A DNA stretch of 64,000 bases, taken from positions 365,300 to 429,299 of the forward strand of contig NZ_JALQEM010000028.1 of NCBI RefSeq assembly GCF_023630705.1, read 5' to 3'. The notes under the pieces were generated by a model. It did no database searches. It saw nothing but the letters and a program-made list of their open reading frames with translations, and was not told where the DNA came from. Origin of the DNA: Caballeronia sp. GAFFF1. Lineage in GTDB: Bacteria; Pseudomonadota; Gammaproteobacteria; Burkholderiales; Burkholderiaceae. Each line of letters begins with the position of its first letter. Positions within the stretch are counted from its first letter, which is position 1. Shown here piece by piece: positions 35,539 through 44,029 of the stretch. The translations under genes were made by a program, and so were the position numbers.

Positions 35539-36342
35539 TCAGCGTTCGCCCTCGATCCGCCCCGCGCCCGCAGGCGACGGCAGCACGCCGCTGCGGTCTT
35601 TCAATCCGACGCCCGTTAACCCGAGCCGCCGCGCTTCGTTCAGCAGCCAGTGCAGCTTGAACGCGGCGGCATCGTAGCCGAGTCCGTCGGGGCGCACGTT
35701 CGAAATGCAGTTGCGCTCGGCGTCCATGCGCCCGGCGCGTGGCTCATACGTGACGTAAAGCCCGAGGCTGTCGGGTGAACTGAGGCCCGGCCGCTCGCCG
35801 ATCATCACCACGACGATCCGCGCCCGCAAAAGCTCACCGATGCAGTCGCCCAGGGCGACACGCGCCTGCGTCGCGATGACGACGGGGCCGACGTTCCAGC
35901 CGTCGAGCATGACGCGCAGCCTGGACAACAGCGGCGCGGCGTGGCGCTGGGCGGCGAACGCCGACAGGCCATCGGCGGCGACGAACACGACATCGGGCGC
36001 ATCGCCGTGCTCGGCTTCGTATGCGGCGAGACGCGCGGCGCTGGCGTCGTCGAGCACACGGCCCATGTCAGGCCGACGCAGATAGTGCTCGCGATCCGGC
36101 GCGGCGCTCGCGACTTCGAGCGTCGCAAAGCCGGCTGCGCGCAGGGCTTCGCCGAGCGACGCCGTGTCGAGCGGCTGATGCACGGCATCGCGCGCTTGCG
36201 CGTGCGCCAGTTGAAACGCGAGAAGGGGCGCCGTCGGCAGACTGTCGCCCGCGCGGCCGAGCGCGATCCGTGCGTTCGTGAACCGCTTGAGCGCGTCCCA
36301 AGGGTCCGCGTCGACCGGGCTTGGCGTGGCGTCGTCGGTCAT
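35539..36342 (-). CDS. eutC: Ethanolamine ammonia-lyase small subunit
   Basis: A 267-residue EutC, the light chain that with EutB binds adenosylcobalamin and splits ethanolamine to acetaldehyde and ammonia. Conserved blocks are RFTNARIALGRAGDSLPT, LLAFQLAHAQARDAVH, DVVFVAADGLSAFAAQRHA, MIGERPGLSSPDSLGLYVTY and ERNCISNVRPDGLGYDAAA. ATG 36342 overlaps the eutB stop (ATGA). The open frame extends upstream inside eutB, but that is not family sequence. Confidence 0.96.
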   Translation of the reverse strand: MTDDATPSPVDADPWDALKRFTNARIALGRAGDSLPTAPLLAFQLAHAQARDAVHQPLDTASLGEALRAAGFATLEVASAAPDREHYLRRPDMGRVLDDASAARLAAYEAEHGDAPDVVFVAADGLSAFAAQRHAAPLLSRLRVMLDGWNVGPVVIATQARVALGDCIGELLRARIVVVMIGERPGLSSPDSLGLYVTYEPRAGRMDAERNCISNVRPDGLGYDAAAFKLHWLLNEARRLGLTGVGLKDRSGVLPSPAGAGRIEGER

Positions 36343-37727
36343 GAGTCGATCCAGTCGAGAAGCGGTTGTCGCGTTGCGCCGGATGAATGCGGAAGCAGTG
36401 CGCCGTGCGCGTCCGTGACCCGCATTCGCGCGAGCCACGCCTCGAACTCCGGCGCGCGCTTGAGATTCAGCACGAGGCGCAAGTACAACGCGTCGTGGAA
36501 CGACGTGCTCTGATAGTTGAGCATCACGTCATCCGCGCCGGGCACGCCCATGATGAAATTGACGTTCGCGACGCCGAGCAGCGTCAGAAGCGTGTCCATA
36601 TCGTCCTGATCGGCCTGCGCGTGGTTTGTGTAGCAGATGTCGCAGCCCATCGGCACGCCGAGCAGCTTGCCGCAGAAGTGGTCTTCGAGACCCGCGCGGA
36701 TGATCTGCCGCCCGTCGTACAGATATTCCGGGCCGATGAATCCGACCACCGTATTCGTCAGAAGCGGCCGGAAGTGTCGCGCGACCGCGTAGGCGCGCGC
36801 CTCGCATGTCTGCTGGTCGACGCCATGATGCGCGTTCGCCGAGAGCGCGCTGCCCTGACCGGTCTCGAAGTACATGACGTTGTCGCCGACGGTCCCGCGC
36901 GCGAGCGATTGCGCCGCGTCGTGCGCTTCCTGCAACAGCGCGAGCGACACGCCGAAGCTCGCGTTGGCGCGCTCCGTGCCTGCGATCGACTGGAACACGA
37001 GATCGACGGGCGCGCCGTGCTCGATCGCGGCGAGCGTGTTGGTCACATGCGTGAGGACGCACGACTGCATCGGCACGTCGTAACGCTGGCGGAAGTCGTC
37101 CATCATCGTGAGCAGCGCGGCGATGTCCGCGGGCGAATCGGAGGCCGGATTGACGCCGATCACGGCATCGCCGCAGCCGTAAAAGAGGCCGTCGAGGATG
37201 GAGGCGGCGATGCCCTTTGGATCGTCCGTCGGGTGATTCGGCTGGAGGCGCACCGACAGCCGGCCCGGCAAGCCGACGGTCGTCCGAAAACGCGTGACCA
37301 CAGGGCGCTTTCTCGCGGCGAGAATCAGATCCTGATTGCGCATGAGCTTGGAGACGGCGGCGGCCATTTCGGGCGTGAGGCCCATCTGCACGGCTTCGAG
37401 CGCGGCGGTGTCGGTCGCATTTGACAGCAGCCATTCGCGCAATTCCCCGACCGTCAGATGCGCGATGCGCGCGAACGCGGCGGCGTCGTGCGTATCGACG
37501 ATCAGCCGCGTGACTTCGTCCGTTTCGTAGGGGATCAGCGGCTCGTCGAGGAATGCGCGCAACGGCAGGTCGGCGAGCGCCATCTTCGCGGCGACGCGCT
37601 CTTCTTCGCTGGCCGCCGCGACGCCTGCGAGTTCGTCGCCCGAGCGCTGAGGGCTCGCGCGGGCGAGCAGCGTCTTCAGGTCGTCGAAACGGTAGCGCCG
37701 CACGCCGATAGTTGCCTGATAGCCCAT
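36339..37727 (-). CDS. eutB: Ethanolamine ammonia-lyase large subunit
   Basis: A 462-residue TIM-barrel subunit with the active site. It has MRNQDLILAARK, RLQPNHPTDDPKGIAASILDGLFYGCGDAVIGVNPASDS, FIGPEYLYDGRQIIRAGLEDHF and LLGVPMGCDICYTNHAQADQDDMD, all hallmark EutB blocks. The start is ATG 37727 with AGGAGA upstream. The enzyme needs adenosylcobalamin, whose biosynthesis is encoded about 10 kb away. No reactivase eutA, permease or acetaldehyde dehydrogenase gene is adjacent. Confidence 0.97.
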   Translation of the reverse strand: MGYQATIGVRRYRFDDLKTLLARASPQRSGDELAGVAAASEEERVAAKMALADLPLRAFLDEPLIPYETDEVTRLIVDTHDAAAFARIAHLTVGELREWLLSNATDTAALEAVQMGLTPEMAAAVSKLMRNQDLILAARKRPVVTRFRTTVGLPGRLSVRLQPNHPTDDPKGIAASILDGLFYGCGDAVIGVNPASDSPADIAALLTMMDDFRQRYDVPMQSCVLTHVTNTLAAIEHGAPVDLVFQSIAGTERANASFGVSLALLQEAHDAAQSLARGTVGDNVMYFETGQGSALSANAHHGVDQQTCEARAYAVARHFRPLLTNTVVGFIGPEYLYDGRQIIRAGLEDHFCGKLLGVPMGCDICYTNHAQADQDDMDTLLTLLGVANVNFIMGVPGADDVMLNYQSTSFHDALYLRLVLNLKRAPEFEAWLARMRVTDAHGALLPHSSGATRQPLLDWIDS

Positions 37728-37870
37728 CGATTCTCCTGCCCGCATGACCGGATTCGCGATGCCCTTACTGTAACCGCATCACGGCGCGCGCAAAAATCCG
37801 CCGCAAAACCGAATTCGCTGCCCGTGCGATAATTTCGGGCTTCGCCGCCGCCGAATTGCGCTCAAATTCC

Positions 37871-38938
37871 GTGAAAAACCTGCTCGTTTCAATCGACCGT
37901 CTTCAGGATTTCGATGAAATCGTCGATGTCCGCACGCCGCTCGAATTCGCCGAGGATCACATTCCCGGCGCGATCAACGCGCCGGTGCTCGAAAACGAGG
38001 AGCGCGTGATCGTCGGCACCATGTACAAGCAGGTGTCGCCGTTCGAGGCCACGCGCGTCGGCGCGGCCATGGTCGCGCGCAACATCGCCCGTCATCTGGA
38101 CACGATCTTCGCGGACCGCCCGCGCAACTGGCGGCCGCTCATCTATTGCTGGCGCGGCGGCAAGCGCTCCGGCTCCATGACGACGTGGCTGAACATGATC
38201 GGCTGGCAGGCGCGGCAGCTCGATGGCGGGTACAAGAGCTACCGGCGCGACGTGCTCGACAGGCTCACGGCGTTGCCGCGGCAATTCCGCTTCATCGCGC
38301 TGATCGGCCACACGGGCAGCGGCAAGACGCGGCTTTTGCACGCACTCGCGCAAGCCGGCGCGCAGGTGCTCGACCTCGAAGGGCTCGCGGCGCATCGCGG
38401 CTCGCTGCTCGGCGCGCTGCCGGGGCACGCGCAGCCATCGCAGAAGGCGTTCGATTCCGCGCTTGTCCATGCGCTGCGCGGCTTCGATCCGGCCAAGCCT
38501 GTTTTCATCGAGGCGGAAGGCCGGCGCATCGGTTCCATCTCGACGCCCGACTCGCTGCTCGACAGCCTGCACGCGGCCGCCTGCGTGGAAGTGGAAGCGC
38601 GCCGCGAGGACCGCATCGCGTTTCTGTTGCAGGACTACGCGCATCTTTTCGACGAACCGGCGTTCTTCAAGGCGCAGTTGGGAAAGCTCGTCGCGCTGCA
38701 TAGTCGCGAGCGCGTGGAGCATTGGCATCGGCTGATCGACGAGGGCGAGCGCGCCGCGCTGTTCGCCGAGCTGATCGACCGTCATTACGATCCGGCGTAC
38801 GGCCGCAGCAGCCGCGCGCTCTATACGCAATTGCCGCACGCGGCGCATATGCTGTTTCGTCCGACCGACGCCGACAGCGTCGATCAGGCAAAAGCGCTGC
38901 TTGCGCAGTTGTCCGAGACGACGCCCGCGCTCGGCTGA
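37871..38938 (+). CDS. mnmH: tRNA 2-selenouridine synthase (SelU/MnmH)
   Basis: A 355-residue two-domain enzyme that replaces sulfur by selenium (through a geranylated intermediate) at the wobble 2-thiouridine of some tRNAs. The N-terminal rhodanese domain carries the catalytic Cys93 in YCWRGGKRSGS, and the C-terminal P-loop domain has GHTGSGKT at 146-153. A GTG start at 37871 (encoding VKNLLVSIDRL) is preferred; TTG 37856 is also in frame. No selenophosphate synthetase or other sel gene is in the window. Confidence 0.93.
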   Translation: MKNLLVSIDRLQDFDEIVDVRTPLEFAEDHIPGAINAPVLENEERVIVGTMYKQVSPFEATRVGAAMVARNIARHLDTIFADRPRNWRPLIYCWRGGKRSGSMTTWLNMIGWQARQLDGGYKSYRRDVLDRLTALPRQFRFIALIGHTGSGKTRLLHALAQAGAQVLDLEGLAAHRGSLLGALPGHAQPSQKAFDSALVHALRGFDPAKPVFIEAEGRRIGSISTPDSLLDSLHAAACVEVEARREDRIAFLLQDYAHLFDEPAFFKAQLGKLVALHSRERVEHWHRLIDEGERAALFAELIDRHYDPAYGRSSRALYTQLPHAAHMLFRPTDADSVDQAKALLAQLSETTPALG

Positions 38939-38965
38939 TTTTCTTTTTTCGATTCGACCAAGAAT

Positions 38966-40015
38966 ATGACCACGCTTCGACAACCCCGTGTCGCGCTCGG
39001 CTGGCTGGTGTTCCTGCTGATCGCCGTCGCGGGCCTTTTCTACGTCAAATGGTTCCCGTACTACAACCGCGCGTTCGTCGCGGCGAGCCAGCATTCCATC
39101 GGCAAGTCCATTCTGATGGGCGTGTCCGCGAGCGCGCCGCAGCCGTCGTGGCAGGCGGCGCTGGATTACGCGATGGCCTACGGCAAGGCCATCTGGCAGG
39201 CGATGGTGCTCGGCCTGTTGCTCGGTTCGGCGGTGCAGGCGCTGATCCCGCCGCAATGGGTCGCGCGCGCGCTCGGGCAGCACAGCTTCGGCAGCGTAAT
39301 AAACGGCGGACTAATGTCCTTGCCCGGCATGATGTGCACGTGCTGCGCGGCGCCGGTCGTCGCGGGCCTGCGTGCGCGTCAGGCGGCGCCCGGCGCGGCG
39401 ATCGCGTTCTGGCTCGGCAACACGGTTCTGAATCCGGCAGCGCTGGTGTTCATGGGCTTCGTGCTCGGCTGGGAGTGGACCGGTTTGCGTCTCGTGCTCG
39501 GCGTATTGATGGTCTTCGGCCTCGGCTATGCGGTGAATCGCATGGTGACGCCCGCGCAGGCGGCGGCATCGCGCGAGGCGCTCGCGAAGCTGATCGAAGA
39601 AGACGAGCCGGGCACTGCGTTCTCGCGCTGGATCAAGATTCTCGGCCGCATGACGCTCCGGCTCGTGCCCGAGTACGTTGTGCTGGTGCTGCTGCTCGGC
39701 GCGGCGCGGGCGTGGCTCTTTCCGCATATCGGGCCGGATATCGGTAACGGCGTGCTCTGGATCGTCGCGTTCGCGGTGGCCGGCACGCTGTTCGTCATTC
39801 CGACGGCGGGCGAAGTGCCCATCATCCAGGCGATGCTGTCGCTCGGCATGGCAGCGGGACCGGCGGGCGCGCTCCTGATGACGCTGCCGCCCGTGAGCGT
39901 GCCGTCGATGGCGATGCTTGCCCGTTCGTTTCCGCCGCGTGTGCTTGCGTTCGTGGCGGGGGCGGTGGTGGTGTTCGGCGTCGTCGCGGGCACGATTGCG
40001 GCGGCGTTCTTCTGA
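38966..40015 (+). CDS. Permease of the DUF318/ArsP-like family
   Basis: A 349-residue membrane protein with eight or more helices in two repeated halves. The first half has the cysteine motif [16 protein letters not shown], the second GEVPIIQAMLSLGMAAGPAGALLMTLPPVS. This is the permease family (PF03773) that includes ArsP-type exporters; the CTCC cluster suggests a thiol-seeking or metalloid substrate, which is inference. It follows mnmH by 27 bp and could be co-transcribed. A polar cytoplasmic loop lies near residues 190-220. Confidence 0.8.
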   Translation: MTTLRQPRVALGWLVFLLIAVAGLFYVKWFPYYNRAFVAASQHSIGKSILMGVSASAPQPSWQAALDYAMAYGKAIWQAMVLGLLLGSAVQALIPPQWVARALGQHSFGSVINGGLMSLPGMMCTCCAAPVVAGLRARQAAPGAAIAFWLGNTVLNPAALVFMGFVLGWEWTGLRLVLGVLMVFGLGYAVNRMVTPAQAAASREALAKLIEEDEPGTAFSRWIKILGRMTLRLVPEYVVLVLLLGAARAWLFPHIGPDIGNGVLWIVAFAVAGTLFVIPTAGEVPIIQAMLSLGMAAGPAGALLMTLPPVSVPSMAMLARSFPPRVLAFVAGAVVVFGVVAGTIAAAFF

Positions 40016-40039
40016 CGTTCGCCGCAACGTGCACGCGGT

Positions 40040-40159
40040 TCAATGAATCGCCGTCCCGAGCCGAATCAACAGCTTGAACGGCAGCGCGAGCAGCATCGCG
40101 CCGCCGACGCCCGTCATCCACAGCGCGACGAACCAGAACAGCTTCGTCGCACGCGTCAT
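40040..40159 (-). CDS. DUF2474 mini-subunit of the CioAB oxidase
   Basis: A 39-residue protein, MTRATKLFWFVALWMTGVGG followed by AMLLALPFKLLIRLGTAIH, with one membrane helix. It starts 19 bases after the cioB stop. It matches the DUF2474 family, which accompanies cyanide-insensitive bd-type oxidases in the way CydX accompanies CydAB. It is likely needed for stability of the oxidase. The gene is short enough to be missed by routine callers. Confidence 0.82.
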   Translation of the reverse strand: MTRATKLFWFVALWMTGVGGAMLLALPFKLLIRLGTAIH

Positions 40160-40178
40160 TGCAGTCTCGCCGCCGCGC

Positions 40179-41180
40179 TCAGTGGTAGTGATGTTCGCCA
40201 TGACGCACCTTTCCTCTGAATACCCAATACCCCAGCGTCGTGTACGCGATGATGACCGGCAGAATCACCGCCGCGCCGACAATCGTGAATAGCTGGCTCG
40301 ACCGCGGCGAGGCCGCATCCCAGATCGACACGCCGGGGAAAATATCGTGCGGCGAGATGCTCGCGACCAGTCCCGCGTAGCCCAGCACCACGAACCCGAG
40401 CGCCACGGCGAACGGCCGCTTCTCGTGGCGCGACAAGATGGACCGCCGCATCGTCCAGGCGCACGCAAGAACGAGTAGCGGCGCCGGCAGCATGCGATAG
40501 AAAAGCGGCGAATCGAACCAGCGCGACGCGATGCTCGCATCGAGCAACGGCGTCCATACGCTGACGACGGCAATCGTCGCGAGTTGCAGCAGCGTCAGCG
40601 GCCACACGACGCGGTACATGCGCCGCTGCAAGTCGCCTTCGGTTTTCGCGATCAGCCAGCACGCGCCGAGCAGCGCATATGTGACGACGAGCGCGCCACC
40701 CGTGAACATCGAGAATGGCGTGAACCAGCCGAAGGCATCGCCGGAAAAACGGCCGTCCGCGACCGGAATGCCGTCGAGGAACGCGCCCAGCGCCACGCCC
40801 TGAAAGAACGTCGCGCCCGCCGAGCCGCCGATGAACGCCAGATCCCACATCGGCTTGGTGCGCGACGCCTTCGCGCGAATCTCGAACGAGACGCCCCGGA
40901 AAATCAGGCATACGAGCATGAGCACGAGCGGCAGATAGAGCGCCGAGAGCACGGTGGAATAGACCATCGGGAACGCGGCGAAAAGGCCCGCGCCGCCGAG
41001 CACGAGCCACGTCTCGTTGCCGTCCCAGACGGGCGCGACGGTGTTCATCATCACATCGCGGTCGTGCTGGTCCGGGAAGAACGGAAAGAGAATGCCGATG
41101 CCGAGGTCGAAGCCGTCGAGCACCACGTACATCAGAAGACCGAGCGCGATGATCGCGGCCCAGGCGAGTGTGAGGTCCAT
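40179..41180 (-). CDS. cioB: Cytochrome bd-type quinol oxidase subunit II (CioB/CydB)
   Basis: A 333-residue subunit with eight or nine helices. It has the N-terminal WAAIIALGLLMYVVLDGFDLGIG, NTVAPVWDGNETWLVLGG and GAFLDGIPVADGRFSGDAFGW blocks diagnostic of CydB/CioB. ATG 41180 is chosen, as GGAG lies seven bases upstream; an ATG six bases earlier overlaps the GGAG. It is coupled to cioA and followed by the DUF2474 gene. CioAB is a terminal quinol oxidase resistant to cyanide and used at low oxygen or under respiratory inhibition. Confidence 0.95.
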   Translation of the reverse strand: MDLTLAWAAIIALGLLMYVVLDGFDLGIGILFPFFPDQHDRDVMMNTVAPVWDGNETWLVLGGAGLFAAFPMVYSTVLSALYLPLVLMLVCLIFRGVSFEIRAKASRTKPMWDLAFIGGSAGATFFQGVALGAFLDGIPVADGRFSGDAFGWFTPFSMFTGGALVVTYALLGACWLIAKTEGDLQRRMYRVVWPLTLLQLATIAVVSVWTPLLDASIASRWFDSPLFYRMLPAPLLVLACAWTMRRSILSRHEKRPFAVALGFVVLGYAGLVASISPHDIFPGVSIWDAASPRSSQLFTIVGAAVILPVIIAYTTLGYWVFRGKVRHGEHHYH

Positions 41181-41182
41181 AG

Positions 41183-42589
41183 TCATGCTCCTTCGATGGA
41201 CTGATTGGGCAACGAAAGCGGGCGGCGGGCAGTTCCCGCCGACGAAGCCGGCGCGTGCGGCGTCTCGCCGGGCAGCGCGGGGCCGTGGCGCAGCAGCTTC
41301 AGCAGGTAGTAGATGCCCGTGCCGAAGACGATCGTGTAGACCACCACGAACGCGAGCAGCGACACGCCCACCTGCTGCGCGGTAACGGGCGAGACGGCAT
41401 CGGCCGTGCGCATCACGCCATAGACCACCCACGGCTGACGGCCGGCTTCGGTCGTGACCCAGCCCGCGAGCAGCGTGATGAAGCCGGTCGGCCCCATGAC
41501 GAGCGCGAAGCGATGGAACCATCGCGCGTCGAACAGCTTGCGCTTGCGATGCAGCAGCCACCCGGCGACGGACATCACGATCATCAGCACGCCGAGGCCC
41601 GCCATCACGCGAAAGCTCCAGAACACGATGGTCGAGTTGGGGCGTTCATCCTTCGGGAAAGACTTCAGGCCGCGAATTTCGCCGTTCCAGCTATGCGTGA
41701 GGATCAGGCTGCCGAGATGCGGAATCTGAACCGCGTACTTGGTCGTTTCGGCCTGCATGTCCGGGATACCGAACACGTTGAGCGCCGTGCCGCCTTTCTC
41801 CGTGTCCCAGATCCCTTCTATCGCCGCGATCTTGGCCGGCTGATATTCGCGCGTGTTGAGGCCGTGCGCGTCGCCGACGAGCGCCTGAATCGGCGTCAGC
41901 GCGAGCAGCAACCACAGCGCCATCGAAAACGTCTTCTTGATAGCCGGATCGCGCCGGCCCTTCAGCAGATGCCAAGCGCCCGTCGCCGCGACCACGAGCG
42001 CCGCCACGATGAACGCGGCAATCGCCATGTGCGCGAGCCGATACGGAAACGAAGGGTTGAAGATGATCGCGAACCAGTCGACCGGCACGACGTGATCGCC
42101 TTCGATGCGAAAACCTTGCGGCGTCTGCATCCAGCTATTCGAAGCGAGAATCCAGAACGTGGAGATGAGCGTGCCGATGGCGACCATCAGCGTCGCGCCG
42201 AAGTGCGCCTTCGGGCCGACCTTGTTCCATCCGAACAGCATGATGCCGAGGAAACCCGCTTCGAGAAAGAACGCGGTCATCACCTCGTAGGTCAGCAGCG
42301 GGCCGGTGACGGGACCGGCGAAGCTGGAAAAGCCGCCCCAGTTGGTGCCGAATTCGTACGCCATGACGACGCCCGACACCACGCCCATGCCGAAGGCGAC
42401 CGCGAATACCTTCGACCAGAAGAGGCACAGTTCCTTGTAGACCGGTTTGCCGGTTGTGAGCCACGCGCCTTCGAGCACGGCGATAAAGCTCGCGAGCCCA
42501 ATGGACAGCGCCGGAAAGATGATGTGAAACGATACGGTGAACGCGAACTGAATACGCGCCAGATCGAGTGCTTCAGGAGTCGATTGCAT
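41183..42589 (-). CDS. cioA: Cytochrome bd-type quinol oxidase subunit I (CioA/CydA)
   Basis: A 468-residue haem-bearing subunit. It has the haem-ligand His22 (TVSFHIIFPALSIG), the GRQPWVVYGVMRTADAVSP motif, and a short Q-loop region after KDERPNSTI, which marks the cyanide-insensitive (CioA) type rather than the long-Q-loop E. coli CydA. ATG 42589 is chosen from family alignment; the open frame upstream (to 42739) is not family sequence. It is the first gene of the cioA-cioB-DUF2474 operon, divergent from the metallopeptidase gene. Confidence 0.95.
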   Translation of the reverse strand: MQSTPEALDLARIQFAFTVSFHIIFPALSIGLASFIAVLEGAWLTTGKPVYKELCLFWSKVFAVAFGMGVVSGVVMAYEFGTNWGGFSSFAGPVTGPLLTYEVMTAFFLEAGFLGIMLFGWNKVGPKAHFGATLMVAIGTLISTFWILASNSWMQTPQGFRIEGDHVVPVDWFAIIFNPSFPYRLAHMAIAAFIVAALVVAATGAWHLLKGRRDPAIKKTFSMALWLLLALTPIQALVGDAHGLNTREYQPAKIAAIEGIWDTEKGGTALNVFGIPDMQAETTKYAVQIPHLGSLILTHSWNGEIRGLKSFPKDERPNSTIVFWSFRVMAGLGVLMIVMSVAGWLLHRKRKLFDARWFHRFALVMGPTGFITLLAGWVTTEAGRQPWVVYGVMRTADAVSPVTAQQVGVSLLAFVVVYTIVFGTGIYYLLKLLRHGPALPGETPHAPASSAGTARRPLSLPNQSIEGA

Positions 42590-42993
42590 GATGACGTCTG
42601 CTACGTTGCGTGTCCGGGCCAGGTCGGCCGTGATTCGATTTGCGTTGGTAACGAGGCAGAGCGTAGCGCTGAATCGCGCGGCGTGTTGCACTGCGTCAGC
42701 AAGGCCAGCTAGCGCCGAAATGCCGCAGTTTTGGCGCAAGAACGCGTCTATTTGCTTGATAAGTCGACGTTTTCGAGATGGCGGGCGCGAACGGCATGAC
42801 GGACGCGAGCAAGCATTGTCGCGACAATCGACCGCACTGCATCACGCGCTTTGCGAGACATTCGGCAATGCGTTTGCGTCGAAACAGGCGGACGAACTTT
42901 GACGGAGCCGCCGTGTAGAGGAGGGCGCCGGCGCGGGTACGATAATCGCTTTGTCAGCAGCGCGCGACGCGCCAACTAAACGGAGAAAGCAAC
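42590..42993. promoter_or_regulatory. 404-bp divergent region between cioA and the zinc metallopeptidase gene, with a 14-bp palindrome
   Basis: No gene is evident. The outstanding feature is a perfect palindrome, ATTGTCGCGACAAT, at 42815-42828. Its core TTG-N6-CAA resembles the general layout of CRP/FNR-superfamily sites but is not a specific match to FNR. It could serve either flanking gene. No canonical sigma70 promoter stands out. AACGGAGAAAGC just before 42994 is the ribosome-binding site of the metallopeptidase. Confidence 0.45.
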
Positions 42994-43866
42994 ATGCGCC
43001 TCGATGATGAAGCGGAAAGTCAGAACGTCGAAGACCGGCGCGGATCGGGCGGGTTCAGCATTGGCGGCGGGTCGATCGGAATCGGGACGATCATCGTCGC
43101 GCTGGCGGCGTCGTATTTTTTCGGCATCAATCCGATGACGATCATCAACGGCGCGCAGGTTTTGCACGGCAATGCGCCGCAACGCCAAGCAGCGCCGAGC
43201 GACGCGCCGCCCGCCAACGACCCGGGCGCGGTGTTCGTGCGCCGCGTGCTCGGCAATACGGAGCGCACGTGGGAGCACATCTTCCGCACGCAGTTCAATC
43301 AAGACTATCCGGCGCCGAAGCTCGTGCTGTTCTCGGGCGGCACGCAGACGGCGTGCGGCATGGGCCAGGCGGCGATGGGGCCGTTCTATTGTCCGGCCGA
43401 CCGCAACGTTTATATCGACTTGTCGTTCTACCGCGAACTGCGCGACCGTTTCGGCGCGGGCGGCGACTTCGCTCAGGCTTATGTGATCGCGCACGAGGTG
43501 GGGCATCACGTGCAGAACGTGCTCGGCATCTCGGACAAGGTGGACCAGGCGCGTGCGCGGATGTCGCGCGAGCAGGCCAATGCGTTGTCCGTGCGCGTCG
43601 AATTGCAGGCGGACTGTTTCGCCGGCGTCTGGGCCGCAGTGGCGCAACGCGACAATGCAAAGCTCATCGAACCGGGCGACTTCGAGCAAGGCCTGAACGC
43701 GGCCGGCGCGATCGGAGACGATCGCTTGCAGCAGCAGACGCAAGGGCGCGTGGTGCCCGAAGCGTTCACGCACGGGACAAGCGCGCAGCGGCAGCGGTGG
43801 CTGCGGCGAGGAATGTCGACGGGGGATGTCAGGCAGTGCGATACGTTTTCGGCGCAGGGGTTGTAG
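42994..43866 (+). CDS. ypfJ: Neutral zinc metallopeptidase (YpfJ family)
   Basis: A 290-residue protein with one N-terminal membrane segment (~30-50) and a zinc-protease domain with the HExxH motif H167-E-V-G-H171 (YVIAHEVGHHVQNVLG) followed by the third-ligand region. Other family blocks are FSGGTQTACGMGQAAMGPFYCPADRNVYID, LQADCFAGVWAA and GRVVPEAFTHGTSAQRQRW. The family is membrane-anchored with the catalytic part probably in the periplasm; substrates are unknown. The N-terminal RLDDEAESQNVEDRRG is typical. Confidence 0.93.
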   Translation: MRLDDEAESQNVEDRRGSGGFSIGGGSIGIGTIIVALAASYFFGINPMTIINGAQVLHGNAPQRQAAPSDAPPANDPGAVFVRRVLGNTERTWEHIFRTQFNQDYPAPKLVLFSGGTQTACGMGQAAMGPFYCPADRNVYIDLSFYRELRDRFGAGGDFAQAYVIAHEVGHHVQNVLGISDKVDQARARMSREQANALSVRVELQADCFAGVWAAVAQRDNAKLIEPGDFEQGLNAAGAIGDDRLQQQTQGRVVPEAFTHGTSAQRQRWLRRGMSTGDVRQCDTFSAQGL

Positions 43867-43878
43867 GGCGGCTTAGGT

Positions 43879-43917
43879 TTATGCGCATAACGTCGAGCGG
43901 AAAGTGACCGCTCGACG
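43879..43917. terminator. Palindrome and stem-loop after the metallopeptidase gene
   Basis: A perfect 12-bp palindrome, TTATGCGCATAA (43879-43890), is followed directly by a 10-bp perfect stem, CGTCGAGCGG (43891-43900) / CCGCTCGACG (43908-43917), with an AAAGTGA loop. There is no T-run, so termination would be Rho-assisted or weak. It lies 12 bases past the stop codon. Confidence 0.45.
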
Positions 43918-44029
43918 CTGAAACCGCGGCCTTTGTCGGGTGGATTATTCCGAAACCACTTAACCGCCGCGCGTTCAGCAGCGACGATTCCATCGAATTG
44001 ATAAGAATCGTCGGACCAATGACCGCGCG

